From: Lachnospiraceae bacterium
GTDB taxonomy: Bacteria; Bacillota; Clostridia; Lachnospirales; Lachnospiraceae
Length of the DNA stretch: 64,000 bases
Assembly (NCBI GenBank): GCA_015057425.1
Contig: SVEL01000004.1
Coordinates: 1-64,000, forward strand
Direction: 5' to 3'
Positions 25,528 to 34,325 of the stretch are shown here, in pieces. Position 1 is the stretch's first letter; every line of letters starts with the position of its first letter. Below the pieces are notes generated by a model, which searched no databases, had not been told where the DNA came from, and saw only the letters and a list, made by a program, of their open reading frames with translations. The translations under genes and the position numbers were made by a program.

Positions 25528-25764
25528 TTATGCCCTTTCACATACAACTGTTACTATTTTACCTATCTCTGTCATTTCATTTACTTCCTGCAATGTAAAC
25601 TTAATTCCAAATTCACTTTCTACAGACATAATAATATTTATATGTGCTATAGAATCCCATTCTTCTATGTCCTGCCTTTTTGTTTCTTCGGTTATATCGA
25701 CTTCTGCGTCCAATACATCCATAAATATCTCTTTCATTTTTTCTAAAACAACTTCTCTGCTCAT
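25528..25764 (-). CDS. Acyl carrier protein
   Basis: 78 residues, four-helix carrier protein. The phosphopantetheine site is in IEEWDSIAHINIIMSVE (about residues 33-49), with the attachment Ser in DSIAH. Its start overlaps the end of the FkbH-like gene by 4 nt, so it is coupled to it. It is too acidic and too specialised in context to be the housekeeping ACP of fatty-acid synthesis, which would lie with fab genes. Likely role: holds a glyceryl or other acyl group loaded by the FkbH-like enzyme. Confidence 0.93.
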   Translation of the reverse strand: MSREVVLEKMKEIFMDVLDAEVDITEETKRQDIEEWDSIAHINIIMSVESEFGIKFTLQEVNEMTEIGKIVTVVCERA

Positions 25765-27557
25765 ATTTCCTCCATAGTTATAACTTTATTTTTGCTGATA
25801 TATCCGCTATCAATTTTAAGCTCCCAATATGTATCACCATTGTCACGGCTTTCTGTCTTTGTAAATCCTAACTGTCCGTAAAGTTCTTTAACCAGACCAT
25901 TTTTACTGCTTGGATTATAATATCCTCTAATGGTATCTATACCTTTACTGCGACACATTTCTACCAATTTGTCAATTACTGCGTTTTCCATATCTCTCTT
26001 GAGAACGCGACAACTCATAACCCATAAGTCTATATAACAAATATTTTTTTCACCCCTGCCAAGTAATACAGTTACCAAACCGTTATCGCCGTACTTGTCC
26101 TTTAATTTTCCATAAAGTGCAATGTTATTATCATTTTCACATATGTTATTCATATCCTCTGACGATATTTTCTTATTGGTCAGATTAAACTGATTGCACT
26201 TATTGGACAGCTGTGTCGCTCTCTCCATTTCTTTATCACTTATAGCGGCAATTTCCGCCGTCATCTCAAGTGATTTTAAAAATTCACTATAATCCGTATA
26301 TTTATTCTGTTCCGTCTGTCTCAGCATATTGCTTTTATACATTTCATTGCGCTTAACATCATCTGTCGACAAAGACACACATTCAAAATATCCGTTTTTA
26401 TCTATTTCTTTTATATAGCATTCAACAGTAGAAAGCTCCGGAACAGCTGCACCCGGTATCCTGTTCTTAACCAAATCCCTTTCCACGGGATTATCATCTA
26501 CAAATACAAAACTCTCCGGTAGTATATTTAATTCTCCTGCAATCTCTATAATACTGTTGCTCTTTTCGTTCCAGTTCGCCTTAAACCCAAGAAAATCATC
26601 TTCCTTAAGTTCCGAATAACTGTTCATAAGACCTTCTTTTGCCACGGCTTCTTCGTTTTTAGAACAGATATTTAACAATATTCCTCTGTCTTTATGAGAT
26701 TTTATATATCTTTGAAAATCACTGTATGCCTGTCCTGTCGGAGTATCCGGACCAAGTTTTATCCCATCAGCTCCTTCTTCACTTATAACACCTCCCCACA
26801 GAGTGTTATCCATATCAAGGGCGAATGCCTTTTTGTTCTTTCCGTATAATGCCTTAATTATATTGGCAATATTGTGACAAAGAACCGGAACCGCCTCGAG
26901 ACTCAAAGAATATTTATACAAATACCAATAAGACTCATCATTCCACTTATCCAATCCAAAACTCGCCGAAAGATAATTTATATCATTAATATAAAAGTTC
27001 TTGTGTGCGTTGCAATATTCGTAAAACAGCTGATTCAATCTATTTATAAAATTTATTCTTCCATGAGAATCTGTTGCTTCCATATTTCCAAGCAAACGAT
27101 AAGCCGGATTTTCCATATTATTCTGAATAATGACAGCTTTATATTTTTCTTCCGCCTTATCCCACATCACTTTGAATCTTTCATACTCTCCAAGAAGTTT
27201 CCTTTCTATAACCTCTTCATTATCTGTAATCTGTGGCCATTCATTGATATTTCTGTTGGAAGTATGTATATATATAATATCCGGAGCAAATCTGTCTAAT
27301 TCTTCATTATCAAACATAACATCCTGCCAGTACTGACCATAATCAGACTCATAAAACTCCGGCTCAAATCCATGATTAAGAAGAAACAGCTCCATGCAAT
27401 CCTTTATATCATTGGTAGTCGAACCGCCTAATATGGCAATTTTCTTTTTTTGTAAAGCTGTGCCGTTGTCGCTGTAATATGCCAACAATGCCTTCTTTAT
27501 GCCACGTTTTTTTCTTATAATATATTGACTTTCAAAAGGATATTCTAATTCTCTCAT
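25761..27557 (-). CDS. FkbH-like HAD-IIIC protein
   Basis: 598 residues. N-terminal SGNH-like region (IAILGGSTTNDIKD, about residues 42-55). The HAD domain has FALDMDNTLWGGVISEEG (about 240-257) with the DxDNT motif I, ICSKNEEAV, and FVFVDDNPVERDLVK (about 345-359). C-terminal GNAT-like region ends with SCRVLKRDMENAVIDKLVE. This is the standard FkbH arrangement. FkbH-type enzymes load a glyceryl unit from 1,3-bisphosphoglycerate onto an ACP, and here the ACP gene is the next gene, overlapping by 4 nt. First gene of the leftward operon reaching 19546. A sigma28-like -10 lies upstream. Confidence 0.92.
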   Translation of the reverse strand: MRELEYPFESQYIIRKKRGIKKALLAYYSDNGTALQKKKIAILGGSTTNDIKDCMELFLLNHGFEPEFYESDYGQYWQDVMFDNEELDRFAPDIIYIHTSNRNINEWPQITDNEEVIERKLLGEYERFKVMWDKAEEKYKAVIIQNNMENPAYRLLGNMEATDSHGRINFINRLNQLFYEYCNAHKNFYINDINYLSASFGLDKWNDESYWYLYKYSLSLEAVPVLCHNIANIIKALYGKNKKAFALDMDNTLWGGVISEEGADGIKLGPDTPTGQAYSDFQRYIKSHKDRGILLNICSKNEEAVAKEGLMNSYSELKEDDFLGFKANWNEKSNSIIEIAGELNILPESFVFVDDNPVERDLVKNRIPGAAVPELSTVECYIKEIDKNGYFECVSLSTDDVKRNEMYKSNMLRQTEQNKYTDYSEFLKSLEMTAEIAAISDKEMERATQLSNKCNQFNLTNKKISSEDMNNICENDNNIALYGKLKDKYGDNGLVTVLLGRGEKNICYIDLWVMSCRVLKRDMENAVIDKLVEMCRSKGIDTIRGYYNPSSKNGLVKELYGQLGFTKTESRDNGDTYWELKIDSGYISKNKVITMEEI

Positions 27558-27614
27558 AGCAATTCTCCGTCCATTATTCTATTCACTGATAAAACCGTAT
27601 ACTCCCACACTATT

Positions 27615-27641
27615 ATATCGGCAAAAACAGCTTATATTATA
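27615..27641 (-). promoter_or_regulatory. Sigma28-like promoter of the fkbH glycan operon
   Basis: On the minus strand GCCGATAT (27615-27622) is the same -10 type as at mbl and flgM. With a 15-bp spacer the -35 would be TATA (27638-27641), 3 of 4 against TAAA. It lies about 58 nt before the FkbH start. If real, glycan synthesis is timed with flagellin. The weak -35 lowers confidence. Confidence 0.5.
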
Positions 27642-27747
27642 ATATGTTTCTTGCATTTTTATGAATTGTTTTTCACATGCTTTTATGTTATTCTTAATAC
27701 ATAAGTTTTATCGTGATTTACTATTCAAAACATAGAGGGAGGCACAT

Positions 27748-28965
27748 ATGAACAGTTCTTTTACCGGCAAAAATGCAATCGTTATAGTTCACAGCTCCTA
27801 CGGCATGGAAGATGCGGTGGAGTTTATGACAAAAAAAGGAATTTCAGTTACACTTTTCTCATCTGATGAAAAGTTTGATATCAGAAATGAAAAATTTGAA
27901 AATGAATTTTACGACATTGCTTCAAAAAAGCATTATGACTTTGTGTTCTCTTTTAATTATTATCCTATCGTTTCCCATTGCTGTAACACTTTATGTACAC
28001 AGGGATACGATATAAAATATCTGTCTCTTGTGTATGACAATCCCCATATATTACTTTATACATATACACTTGCATATCCATGTAACCGTGTATTTACTTT
28101 TGACTATTCACAATACATAGAATTATATAATGGTGGCATAAAGCACATATATTACACCCCCCTTCCGGTATATATGACAAGGCTTGACCGCCAAATCGGA
28201 AAGTTAACTGACACTTCTTCCATAAATTATAAACATGACATAACCTTTATCGGTTCAATGTACAATGAATCTCATACTTTTTATGACAAGCTCATTGATT
28301 CCTTAAAGGATACTTCTCCTTATGCCTGCGGATATTTAGATGCTCTCGTCGAGGCCCAGAGTCATTTATATGGAGCTTATATTTTGGAAGACGGACTTAA
28401 TGACGAAATTATGAATATTATATACAATGCTTTTCCTTACGATCCGGGAAAACATTCCATTGCTACCAAAAAATTCGGCTATGCCAATTACTTTCTTGGC
28501 AGGAAAGTTGCCGAAATCGAACGCAAACGATTACTGTCACTTTTATCCGAATATTTTGATGTCAGCTTATATACAAAACTGCCAACACCGGAATTACCAA
28601 AGCTTCATAATCTTGGTCCTATTGATTACTACGAAAAGATGCCTGCAGTTTTCAGAAACAGTAAAATCAATCTGAATATATCTCTCAAAACCATAAAAAC
28701 AGGTATTCCTCTCAGATGTATGGATATTATGGCGTGTGGCGGTTTCCTTCTTACTAATTATCAGGAAGATTTTCTCAGACACTTTACGCCGGATGTGGAT
28801 TTTGTATATTATACAAGTGATGAAGATATGCTTACCAAAGCTGAATATTATCTGTCGCACGATAAAGAACGAAAAGAAATAGCCTATAATGGTTATCAGA
28901 ACATAAGAAATAATTATACTTATGAGAACATCTTCTCTCAGCTTATAGAAATATGCCTCGAGTAG
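27748..28965 (+). CDS. CgeB-like glycosyltransferase (DUF3880/GT4-like)
   Basis: 405 residues, paralogous to the gene at 1421: FSFNYYPIVSH (about residues 71-81), LSLVYDNPHILLYT, then NSKINLNISLKTIKTGIPLR and CMDIMACGGFLLTNYQ in the C-terminal half, and YYLSHDKERKEIAYNGY near the end. GGGAGG lies 7 nt before the ATG. The gene runs rightwards, diverging from the fkbH operon, and is followed 14 nt later by a second member. It probably adds sugar to flagellin, whose gene it faces. Confidence 0.87.
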   Translation: MNSSFTGKNAIVIVHSSYGMEDAVEFMTKKGISVTLFSSDEKFDIRNEKFENEFYDIASKKHYDFVFSFNYYPIVSHCCNTLCTQGYDIKYLSLVYDNPHILLYTYTLAYPCNRVFTFDYSQYIELYNGGIKHIYYTPLPVYMTRLDRQIGKLTDTSSINYKHDITFIGSMYNESHTFYDKLIDSLKDTSPYACGYLDALVEAQSHLYGAYILEDGLNDEIMNIIYNAFPYDPGKHSIATKKFGYANYFLGRKVAEIERKRLLSLLSEYFDVSLYTKLPTPELPKLHNLGPIDYYEKMPAVFRNSKINLNISLKTIKTGIPLRCMDIMACGGFLLTNYQEDFLRHFTPDVDFVYYTSDEDMLTKAEYYLSHDKERKEIAYNGYQNIRNNYTYENIFSQLIEICLE

Positions 28966-28979
28966 AACGGAGATCAATT

Positions 28980-30155
28980 ATGAACATACTTTTTTACAGA
29001 TACAACAGCATATGCGAACCGTCCTTTATATATACTTTTAATAAAGCAGGATTAAACGTTATTGAAGAATCAAATGAAGTTTTTAACAAGGATGTGTCAT
29101 CGACTGCACTTGTAAAAAATGTCTCAGCTATATTATCAAAAAATCCATGTGCGTTCGTCTTCAGTATCAACTTTTTTCCGGCACTTTCAGCAGTATGCAA
29201 CATTATGAACATTCCGTACGTTTGTGTTGTAGTCGATAGTCCTATTTTGGAATTATATTCTGACGAGCTTATGAATGAATGTAATCGTATATTTATATTT
29301 GATTATGATAATTATCGTATATTTCATAAAAGAAATCCCAAGGGTGTGTTTCATTTGCCTTTGAGTGGAGATATTGATAATTGTGGCAACACTATTCTAA
29401 ATGCCCCTCAACATGTACTTGACAAATTCTCCCATGAGATTTCATTTATCGGCTCTTTATATTCGGAAAAATGCGTATACAACCAAGCCGGTTATTCCGA
29501 ATTCGTGAAAGGTTATATCGACGGATTAGTAGCGTCACAGATAAACATATACGGACAAAATTTTATATATAATGTCCTAACAGATGATATGGCTGATAAA
29601 ATCCTAAAGGAGTATGATTTTTACAGATTTCCGGAGAAAAGTCACGGTGATTATAAAGCTGTCGTTGCAGAACAGGTTATAGGTGTAAAAACTTCCGAAC
29701 AGGACAGAATCAGAACTCTAAAATATCTGTCTGAAGATTGCGGATTTAATATAGATGTTTATACCGGCAGTGATACTTCTATGCTTCCCCTTATACATAA
29801 TCGTGGTTTTGCCAAATCACTAACCGAAATGCCCCTTATATTTAACAGGAGCAAGATTAATCTTAACATAACTGCACGAACCATTCACACAGGCCTTTCC
29901 CAGAGAATTTTCGACGTTCTTGCATGCGGTGGTTTTCTTATAACCAATTATCAGGCTGAGCTTGACGAGTTCTTTACTATTGGCAAAGACCTTGAAGTAT
30001 ATACTTCTCTTGAAGAGCTTTGCGATAAGATTAGTTTCTACCTTACACATGATGATGTGCGTACAAAAATAGCTTTGTCCGGATATGATACTATAGTTTC
30101 AAAACATAGTATTGACACACGATTCTCAGAAATATTGAACCTCTCATTTAAGTAA
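28980..30155 (+). CDS. CgeB-like glycosyltransferase next to flagellin
   Basis: 391 residues. Family blocks: FSINFFPALSAVCNIMNIPY (about residues 59-78), VVDSPILELYS, NRSKINLNITARTIHTGL, then RIFDVLACGGFLITNYQ. The ATG at 28980 is chosen over one nine codons earlier because it has GGAG 7 nt upstream and matches the MKILYYCW-like start of its paralogue. Ends head-to-head with fliC across a shared terminator. The position directly downstream of the flagellin gene's 3' end supports a flagellin glycosyltransferase role (inference). Confidence 0.87.
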   Translation: MNILFYRYNSICEPSFIYTFNKAGLNVIEESNEVFNKDVSSTALVKNVSAILSKNPCAFVFSINFFPALSAVCNIMNIPYVCVVVDSPILELYSDELMNECNRIFIFDYDNYRIFHKRNPKGVFHLPLSGDIDNCGNTILNAPQHVLDKFSHEISFIGSLYSEKCVYNQAGYSEFVKGYIDGLVASQINIYGQNFIYNVLTDDMADKILKEYDFYRFPEKSHGDYKAVVAEQVIGVKTSEQDRIRTLKYLSEDCGFNIDVYTGSDTSMLPLIHNRGFAKSLTEMPLIFNRSKINLNITARTIHTGLSQRIFDVLACGGFLITNYQAELDEFFTIGKDLEVYTSLEELCDKISFYLTHDDVRTKIALSGYDTIVSKHSIDTRFSEILNLSFK

Positions 30156-30190
30156 AATGGTTCACCCAACTTTTGATAAATACTCAAAGA

Positions 30191-30219
30191 AAAATGCCGG
30201 ACCAAAAGTCCGGCATTTT
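30191..30219. terminator. Bidirectional terminator between fliC and the CgeB-like gene
   Basis: A perfect 12-bp stem, AAAATGCCGGAC/GTCCGGCATTTT, with a CAAAA loop. The A and T runs at its ends make it usable in both directions. Confidence 0.92.
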
Positions 30220-30249
30220 AATTGGTATTTTCTTATAACAATGTTTAGA

Positions 30250-31062
30250 TTACTGAAGTAAGCTAAGAACACCCTGTGTAGCCTGGTTAGCCTGAGCAAG
30301 CATAGCCTGTCCTGCCTGTGAAAGGATCTGGTTCTTGCTGTATGTAACCATTTCATCAGCCATATCAACGTCACGGATACGTGATTCAGCTGCAGATGTA
30401 TTTTCACTTGTTGTATCAAGGTTCTTGATTGTGTGCTCAAGTCTGTTCTGAATAGCACCAAGTTCTGATCTCTGTGAAGATACCTGCTTAATGGCATTCT
30501 GGATAGATGTCATAGCTGAACCAGCAACTGAATTATTGCTAACTGAAAGGCTGTTAACATTTAATGAACTTGCGTTCATGTTACTAATGCTGATACCGAT
30601 ATTCTGATTCTGAAGAGCACCAACCTGAAGATTCTTACCTGTGAATGTACCATCAAGTAAGTTCATTGTGTTGAACTGTGTTGTAGACTGAATTCTGTCG
30701 ATTTCAGATACTAACTGGTTAATTTCAGCCTGGATAGCATTTCTGTCATCTGTTGTGTTTGTGTCATTAGCTGCCTGTGTTGCAAGCTCGTTCATTCTCT
30801 GAAGAATTTCATGAGTTTCATTTAAAGCACCTTCTGCTGTCTGGATAGCTGAGATACCATCCTGAGCGTTTGTAGAAGCTTTATCAAGACCTCTGATCTG
30901 GCTCCTCATCTTTTCAGAAATTGAAAGACCTGCTGCGTCATCACCTGCACGGTTAATTCTGTAACCTGATGATAACTTTTCTGTTGACTTAGCCTGAGCA
31001 CCTGTGATGATACCAAGCTGTCTGTTTGTGTTCATTGCTGTAAGATTGTGTTGTACTACCAT
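30250..31062 (-). CDS. fliC: Flagellin
   Basis: 270 residues; the major filament protein. The D0/D1 domains are complete: VVQHNLTAMNTNRQL (residues 2-16), LSSGYRINRAGDDAAGLSIS (about 30-49), a C-terminal RIRDVDMADEMVTYSKNQIL and the ending QATQGVLSLLQ. The outer D2/D3 domain is absent, giving a minimal filament subunit. The short centre is rich in Ser/Asn (SNMNASSLNVNSLSVSNNSV, about 161-180), a plausible O-glycosylation zone. The D1 stretch LQRMNELATQAAN is of the type recognised by TLR5. It is controlled by a sigma28 promoter and a GGA hairpin in its leader, with csrA and fliW nearby. Confidence 0.97.
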   Translation of the reverse strand: MVVQHNLTAMNTNRQLGIITGAQAKSTEKLSSGYRINRAGDDAAGLSISEKMRSQIRGLDKASTNAQDGISAIQTAEGALNETHEILQRMNELATQAANDTNTTDDRNAIQAEINQLVSEIDRIQSTTQFNTMNLLDGTFTGKNLQVGALQNQNIGISISNMNASSLNVNSLSVSNNSVAGSAMTSIQNAIKQVSSQRSELGAIQNRLEHTIKNLDTTSENTSAAESRIRDVDMADEMVTYSKNQILSQAGQAMLAQANQATQGVLSLLQ

Positions 31063-31083
31063 AATAATTCCTCCTTGAATTTG

Positions 31084-31103
31084 CAGTAGCTTCCTTGCTA
31101 CTG
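31084..31103 (-). promoter_or_regulatory. CsrA-type GGA hairpin in the fliC leader
   Basis: On the minus strand CAGTAGC and GCTACTG form a perfect 7-bp stem that displays AAGGAA in the loop. It is about 22 nt before the ATG. A second GGA is in the AAGGAGG Shine-Dalgarno (31070-31076). This matches the two-site CsrA repression known for hag mRNA of Bacillus. Another hairpin (CCGGT/ACCGG, 31124-31137) sits further upstream in the roughly 100-nt leader. Confidence 0.75.
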
Positions 31104-31170
31104 ATTATTTTGTTTTATATTATCCGGTCACCACCGGTTAATATCTGTTAACTTGTTCCTTATGTCTTAT

Positions 31171-31197
31171 ATATCGGAACGTTCTAAAAAAACTTAA
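31171..31197 (-). promoter_or_regulatory. Sigma28 promoter of fliC
   Basis: On the minus strand TTAA (31194-31197), a 15-bp spacer and TCCGATAT (31171-31178). The -35 context GGGTTAAGTT is identical to that at flgM. Confidence 0.75.
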
Positions 31198-31221
31198 CCC
31201 TTTTTTTGAAAAAATTTTAAA

Positions 31222-31713
31222 TTATTTTTTCTTATCCATAAATTGCGGCTCAATTACATTTAATTTCGCCATATTCTGATAATAGTTTGCCGCTACCTTA
31301 TTGCTGGTTCTGGCCACTTTTATCTCCTTTGACATACTGCCTAAACGATTGTCAAAAACTTCTTTATTCTTAAGTTCCGACTTTTCAAGCTTAAGAGTTA
31401 ACTCTGTAATAATACGTATACTATCTTTAAGCTCTCTTATATCTTCAGCATATATATCTTTTTCATTATTCAAAACATCTTTGACTCTATTATACACTCC
31501 CGTAAAGCCATCGTCAAGCTTATCTAATCTGGAAATCAGCTTTCCTTTTTCAGATATAAGTTCATCAAAAAGTTCGTAATCCCACTTTTCTCCCAAAGCC
31601 AACTTTTCTATACGGTTGTTAAGTTTTATCAAGTCTTCAAGACATCCGATTTTACTCTTTAAGCTATCTTTAAGGATAACTATATAATTATGCTCTGTCT
31701 TTTGTCTTTGCAA
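31222..31713 (-). CDS. fliT: FliT/FlgN-like flagellar chaperone
   Basis: 163 residues, nearly all helical and rich in Lys/Glu/Leu, as expected for a flagellar export chaperone. It follows fliS and begins at a TTG (31713) that overlaps the end of fliS by 26 nt; GAGG lies 9 nt upstream. Its position after fliD and fliS suggests FliT, the FliD chaperone, but primary sequence is not diagnostic. The C-terminal segment ANYYQNMAKLNVIEPQFMDK resembles short tails of such proteins. Last gene of the flaG operon. Confidence 0.6.
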   Translation of the reverse strand: MQRQKTEHNYIVILKDSLKSKIGCLEDLIKLNNRIEKLALGEKWDYELFDELISEKGKLISRLDKLDDGFTGVYNRVKDVLNNEKDIYAEDIRELKDSIRIITELTLKLEKSELKNKEVFDNRLGSMSKEIKVARTSNKVAANYYQNMAKLNVIEPQFMDKKK

Positions 31714-32074
31714 GTCGCATTACCTCTTCCCATGTATCTCTCATAGTTCTTAAATGCTTGAGAGCTTCATTTAATATTTCAATATCCTTATGGATATTGG
31801 CATCCACCAGTCTGTCATTGATATATCTGTATACATTATCAAAGTCCTTAGCTACCGGATACTTAAAGTCAAGCGTTGCTCTAAACTCATTTATAATACG
31901 TTGTGCTTTCTGAAGATTAACATTGGCTTTCTGATAATCTTTTGCCTCAATCGCCACTGCTGCTATATTGCAGAACTTAATCGCTCCGTCATATAACATC
32001 AGCGTAAGCTGAGCCGGACTTGCCGTCATTATCTTATTGTTACTATATGTTGTATATGCGTTTGGTAAAGCCAT
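31688..32074 (-). CDS. fliS: Flagellar export chaperone FliS
   Basis: 128 residues, four-helix bundle that binds the flagellin C-terminus before export. The diagnostic start NAYTTYSNNKIMTASPAQLT (residues 5-24), LMLYDGAIKFCNIA and a C-terminal LRTMRDTWEEVM are all present. It follows fliD by about 37 nt and overlaps the fliT-like gene. Confidence 0.97.
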   Translation of the reverse strand: MALPNAYTTYSNNKIMTASPAQLTLMLYDGAIKFCNIAAVAIEAKDYQKANVNLQKAQRIINEFRATLDFKYPVAKDFDNVYRYINDRLVDANIHKDIEILNEALKHLRTMRDTWEEVMRLAKTKDRA

Positions 32075-32111
32075 TATATCACCTCGTCAATTAATATTAT
32101 AATTTACCTTT

Positions 32112-34304
32112 CTACATTCCAAGTAATGATGAAAGTGATGACTGCTGTGAGTTAAGTTCTGCAAGCGCACTTTCCATAGCCGAGAACTGCTTTACATACT
32201 TCTCTCTCATCTCTTCTATCTTTTCTTCCCAATCTTCTAACTTATCATCATAGTCTTCGTACTGTGCTTTCATAGACTTATCATTGTACAAAGTATATGC
32301 ACTGCTTACAGTTGAGCCCTTCATCTTATCAGAAAGTTTACTGTATAATGCATTTGACAACTGTGTAAAGAATGATATTGCTGTATCAGGATCGTTTGCA
32401 AGCGCAGCCTTAAGCTTATCTTCATTACCTGAAGATGACTTGTCATCAGGATCACCGTCTATGTGGTATACACCTCTTTCATTTTCAGCCGAGCCGAAAT
32501 ATCCGGATGTCTTTATACCAAATGAACCTAAGTTAAAACTTTCTCCGTTTACAGTAAAGCTTTGTGCCATAACCGTCTTCAAGGCAGATATAACACCACT
32601 TAATGTACTGTCCTTTCTAAGAGCAGCCGTAGTAAGTTTATCTTCCCACTTCTCTATCTGCTTATCAGTCATCTCTTCCATTTCTTCATCTGTAAGCGGT
32701 TTGTAATCTCCTGCAGAAGCAGCGTTATAAGCTGTCTCCATCTGCTTGATAAGTTCATTATATTCCTTGAACATATCCTTTATTTTGTTATATATACCAT
32801 CTATATCTGTCGCAGTTGTAACTGATATAGTCTCATCTTTATCTGTAAGACCCATAGCCGTAACACTAAGTCCGTTGATATTAAATGAGTTTGTTGTAGA
32901 TGTAAATCTTGCACCATTTAAGTATATCTCTGCATCTGCACCGGCGATACGTACAGCTCCGTCAGCACCACCCGTAATTCCAAGCTCTGCTTCAAGTTCT
33001 GCAACTCTGTCTTTGTCACCGTTTTCAACAGCTGTAAGATATTCTGTATACACCTGAACCTTTTCTTCTGCATATGCAAGTCTGTCCTGATTAGCCTGAA
33101 GTATCTCGTTGTATTCTTCTGTATCATATACAGGCGCCTCTTCTCCGAAGTATGCCTGTTCTTTAGCCGCAAGATTTCCTGATATGGCACTCTTAATATC
33201 TGCTATAGACTCTTCTGTTTCTGTAAGTTCTGTATTATATCCGTCTATAACGCTCTGTACATTGGCCTTATATTCATCTAATGTACCGGCTTCACTTGCC
33301 GCCTGTATCTCGCTATATACATTCATTGTCTCTGTGTACTCAGCAAGCTTAGCTTCCATCGTATTTTTATCAGATTCTGTAAGAGCTTCATATCCTTCTG
33401 ATGCCGGGTCAAGCTTGGCATTTATATCATCTATCTTCTTTTGAAGTTCATCTATTGCTGTCTGTCTGTCCTCATCGTTCTTATCAGCAAATGCCATAAT
33501 GTCATTCTGTTTTGAAATATTTGCCTTAAGTTCAACTACCTTCTGATTGTGTTCCTTAAGTTTTCCGTTTAACAATGTATCAAGATATGTTTTCTTACTT
33601 TCATTTGCTATAAATTCAGGGTCTGCTGCTGCCGCATCTATGTATGACTGATAACTGCTTACATCAGCTGTAGATACAGTATATAAACCTAATGCCTTAA
33701 GAGCATTATTACCTGCATCTGATATACCTGTAAGCGAAAAGTCAGCATCTGCCCCACTATCTTTTGCACTTATAAAGAATCTCTGATTTTCTTCATCAAA
33801 GCTTGCATTTACACCTGCATCTTTAAATGCAGATACAAGCTTATCTACTGTCATAGATTCATTGATTTCTATTTCTTTTGTTTTTCCACCGGTTGCAATT
33901 GCCAGTGTAGAACTTCCTGTTATACCAAGTTCACCAAGTGTAGAGCTTCCTTTTACACCATCAAGCTTAGCCCCTGTAAGGTAACCTGTTTTTGCAAGTG
34001 ATGTAATTTTCAACTCCTGTGTGCCGTTAACTGCATTACTTGATGCAGACACTATAGCTTTAGCTGTATCTGATACAGAAGTTGTCTTCAATGAATAGCC
34101 TGATGAAAATCTCATGCTGCTGAGAGTTCCTGAATAGAACCCATACACAGATGTGTTCATGGCTTTCCACGCATCCTGCTTATATTCTAATGTTTTCTGT
34201 TCTTTATATATATTATCCTTCTTGGTACTATAAGCCGCAACAAGCTCGTCTATCATAGCGTCTGTATCAAGACCGGATACCATACCTGAAAGTCTAATTG
34301 CCAT
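32112..34304 (-). CDS. fliD: Flagellar cap protein FliD with a large coiled-coil insertion
   Basis: 730 residues, against about 500 in Bacillus. The N-terminus is canonical (RLSGMVSGLDTDAMIDELVA, about 4-23), and the C-terminal cap/hook-binding region ends with a long helix (EEKIEEMREKYVKQFSAMES). Between about residues 215 and 450 lies an inserted, highly charged, helix-rich segment (KLKEHNQKVVELKANISKQN, ELQKKIDDINAKL, EAKLAEYTETM), probably coiled coil. Such insertions vary between species and form the outward-facing cap. The ATG at 34304 is preferred over the GTG three codons upstream. It sits 20 nt after flaG. Confidence 0.95.
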   Translation of the reverse strand: MAIRLSGMVSGLDTDAMIDELVAAYSTKKDNIYKEQKTLEYKQDAWKAMNTSVYGFYSGTLSSMRFSSGYSLKTTSVSDTAKAIVSASSNAVNGTQELKITSLAKTGYLTGAKLDGVKGSSTLGELGITGSSTLAIATGGKTKEIEINESMTVDKLVSAFKDAGVNASFDEENQRFFISAKDSGADADFSLTGISDAGNNALKALGLYTVSTADVSSYQSYIDAAAADPEFIANESKKTYLDTLLNGKLKEHNQKVVELKANISKQNDIMAFADKNDEDRQTAIDELQKKIDDINAKLDPASEGYEALTESDKNTMEAKLAEYTETMNVYSEIQAASEAGTLDEYKANVQSVIDGYNTELTETEESIADIKSAISGNLAAKEQAYFGEEAPVYDTEEYNEILQANQDRLAYAEEKVQVYTEYLTAVENGDKDRVAELEAELGITGGADGAVRIAGADAEIYLNGARFTSTTNSFNINGLSVTAMGLTDKDETISVTTATDIDGIYNKIKDMFKEYNELIKQMETAYNAASAGDYKPLTDEEMEEMTDKQIEKWEDKLTTAALRKDSTLSGVISALKTVMAQSFTVNGESFNLGSFGIKTSGYFGSAENERGVYHIDGDPDDKSSSGNEDKLKAALANDPDTAISFFTQLSNALYSKLSDKMKGSTVSSAYTLYNDKSMKAQYEDYDDKLEDWEEKIEEMREKYVKQFSAMESALAELNSQQSSLSSLLGM

Positions 34305-34325
34305 AACTGTCACCTAACCTTTCGC

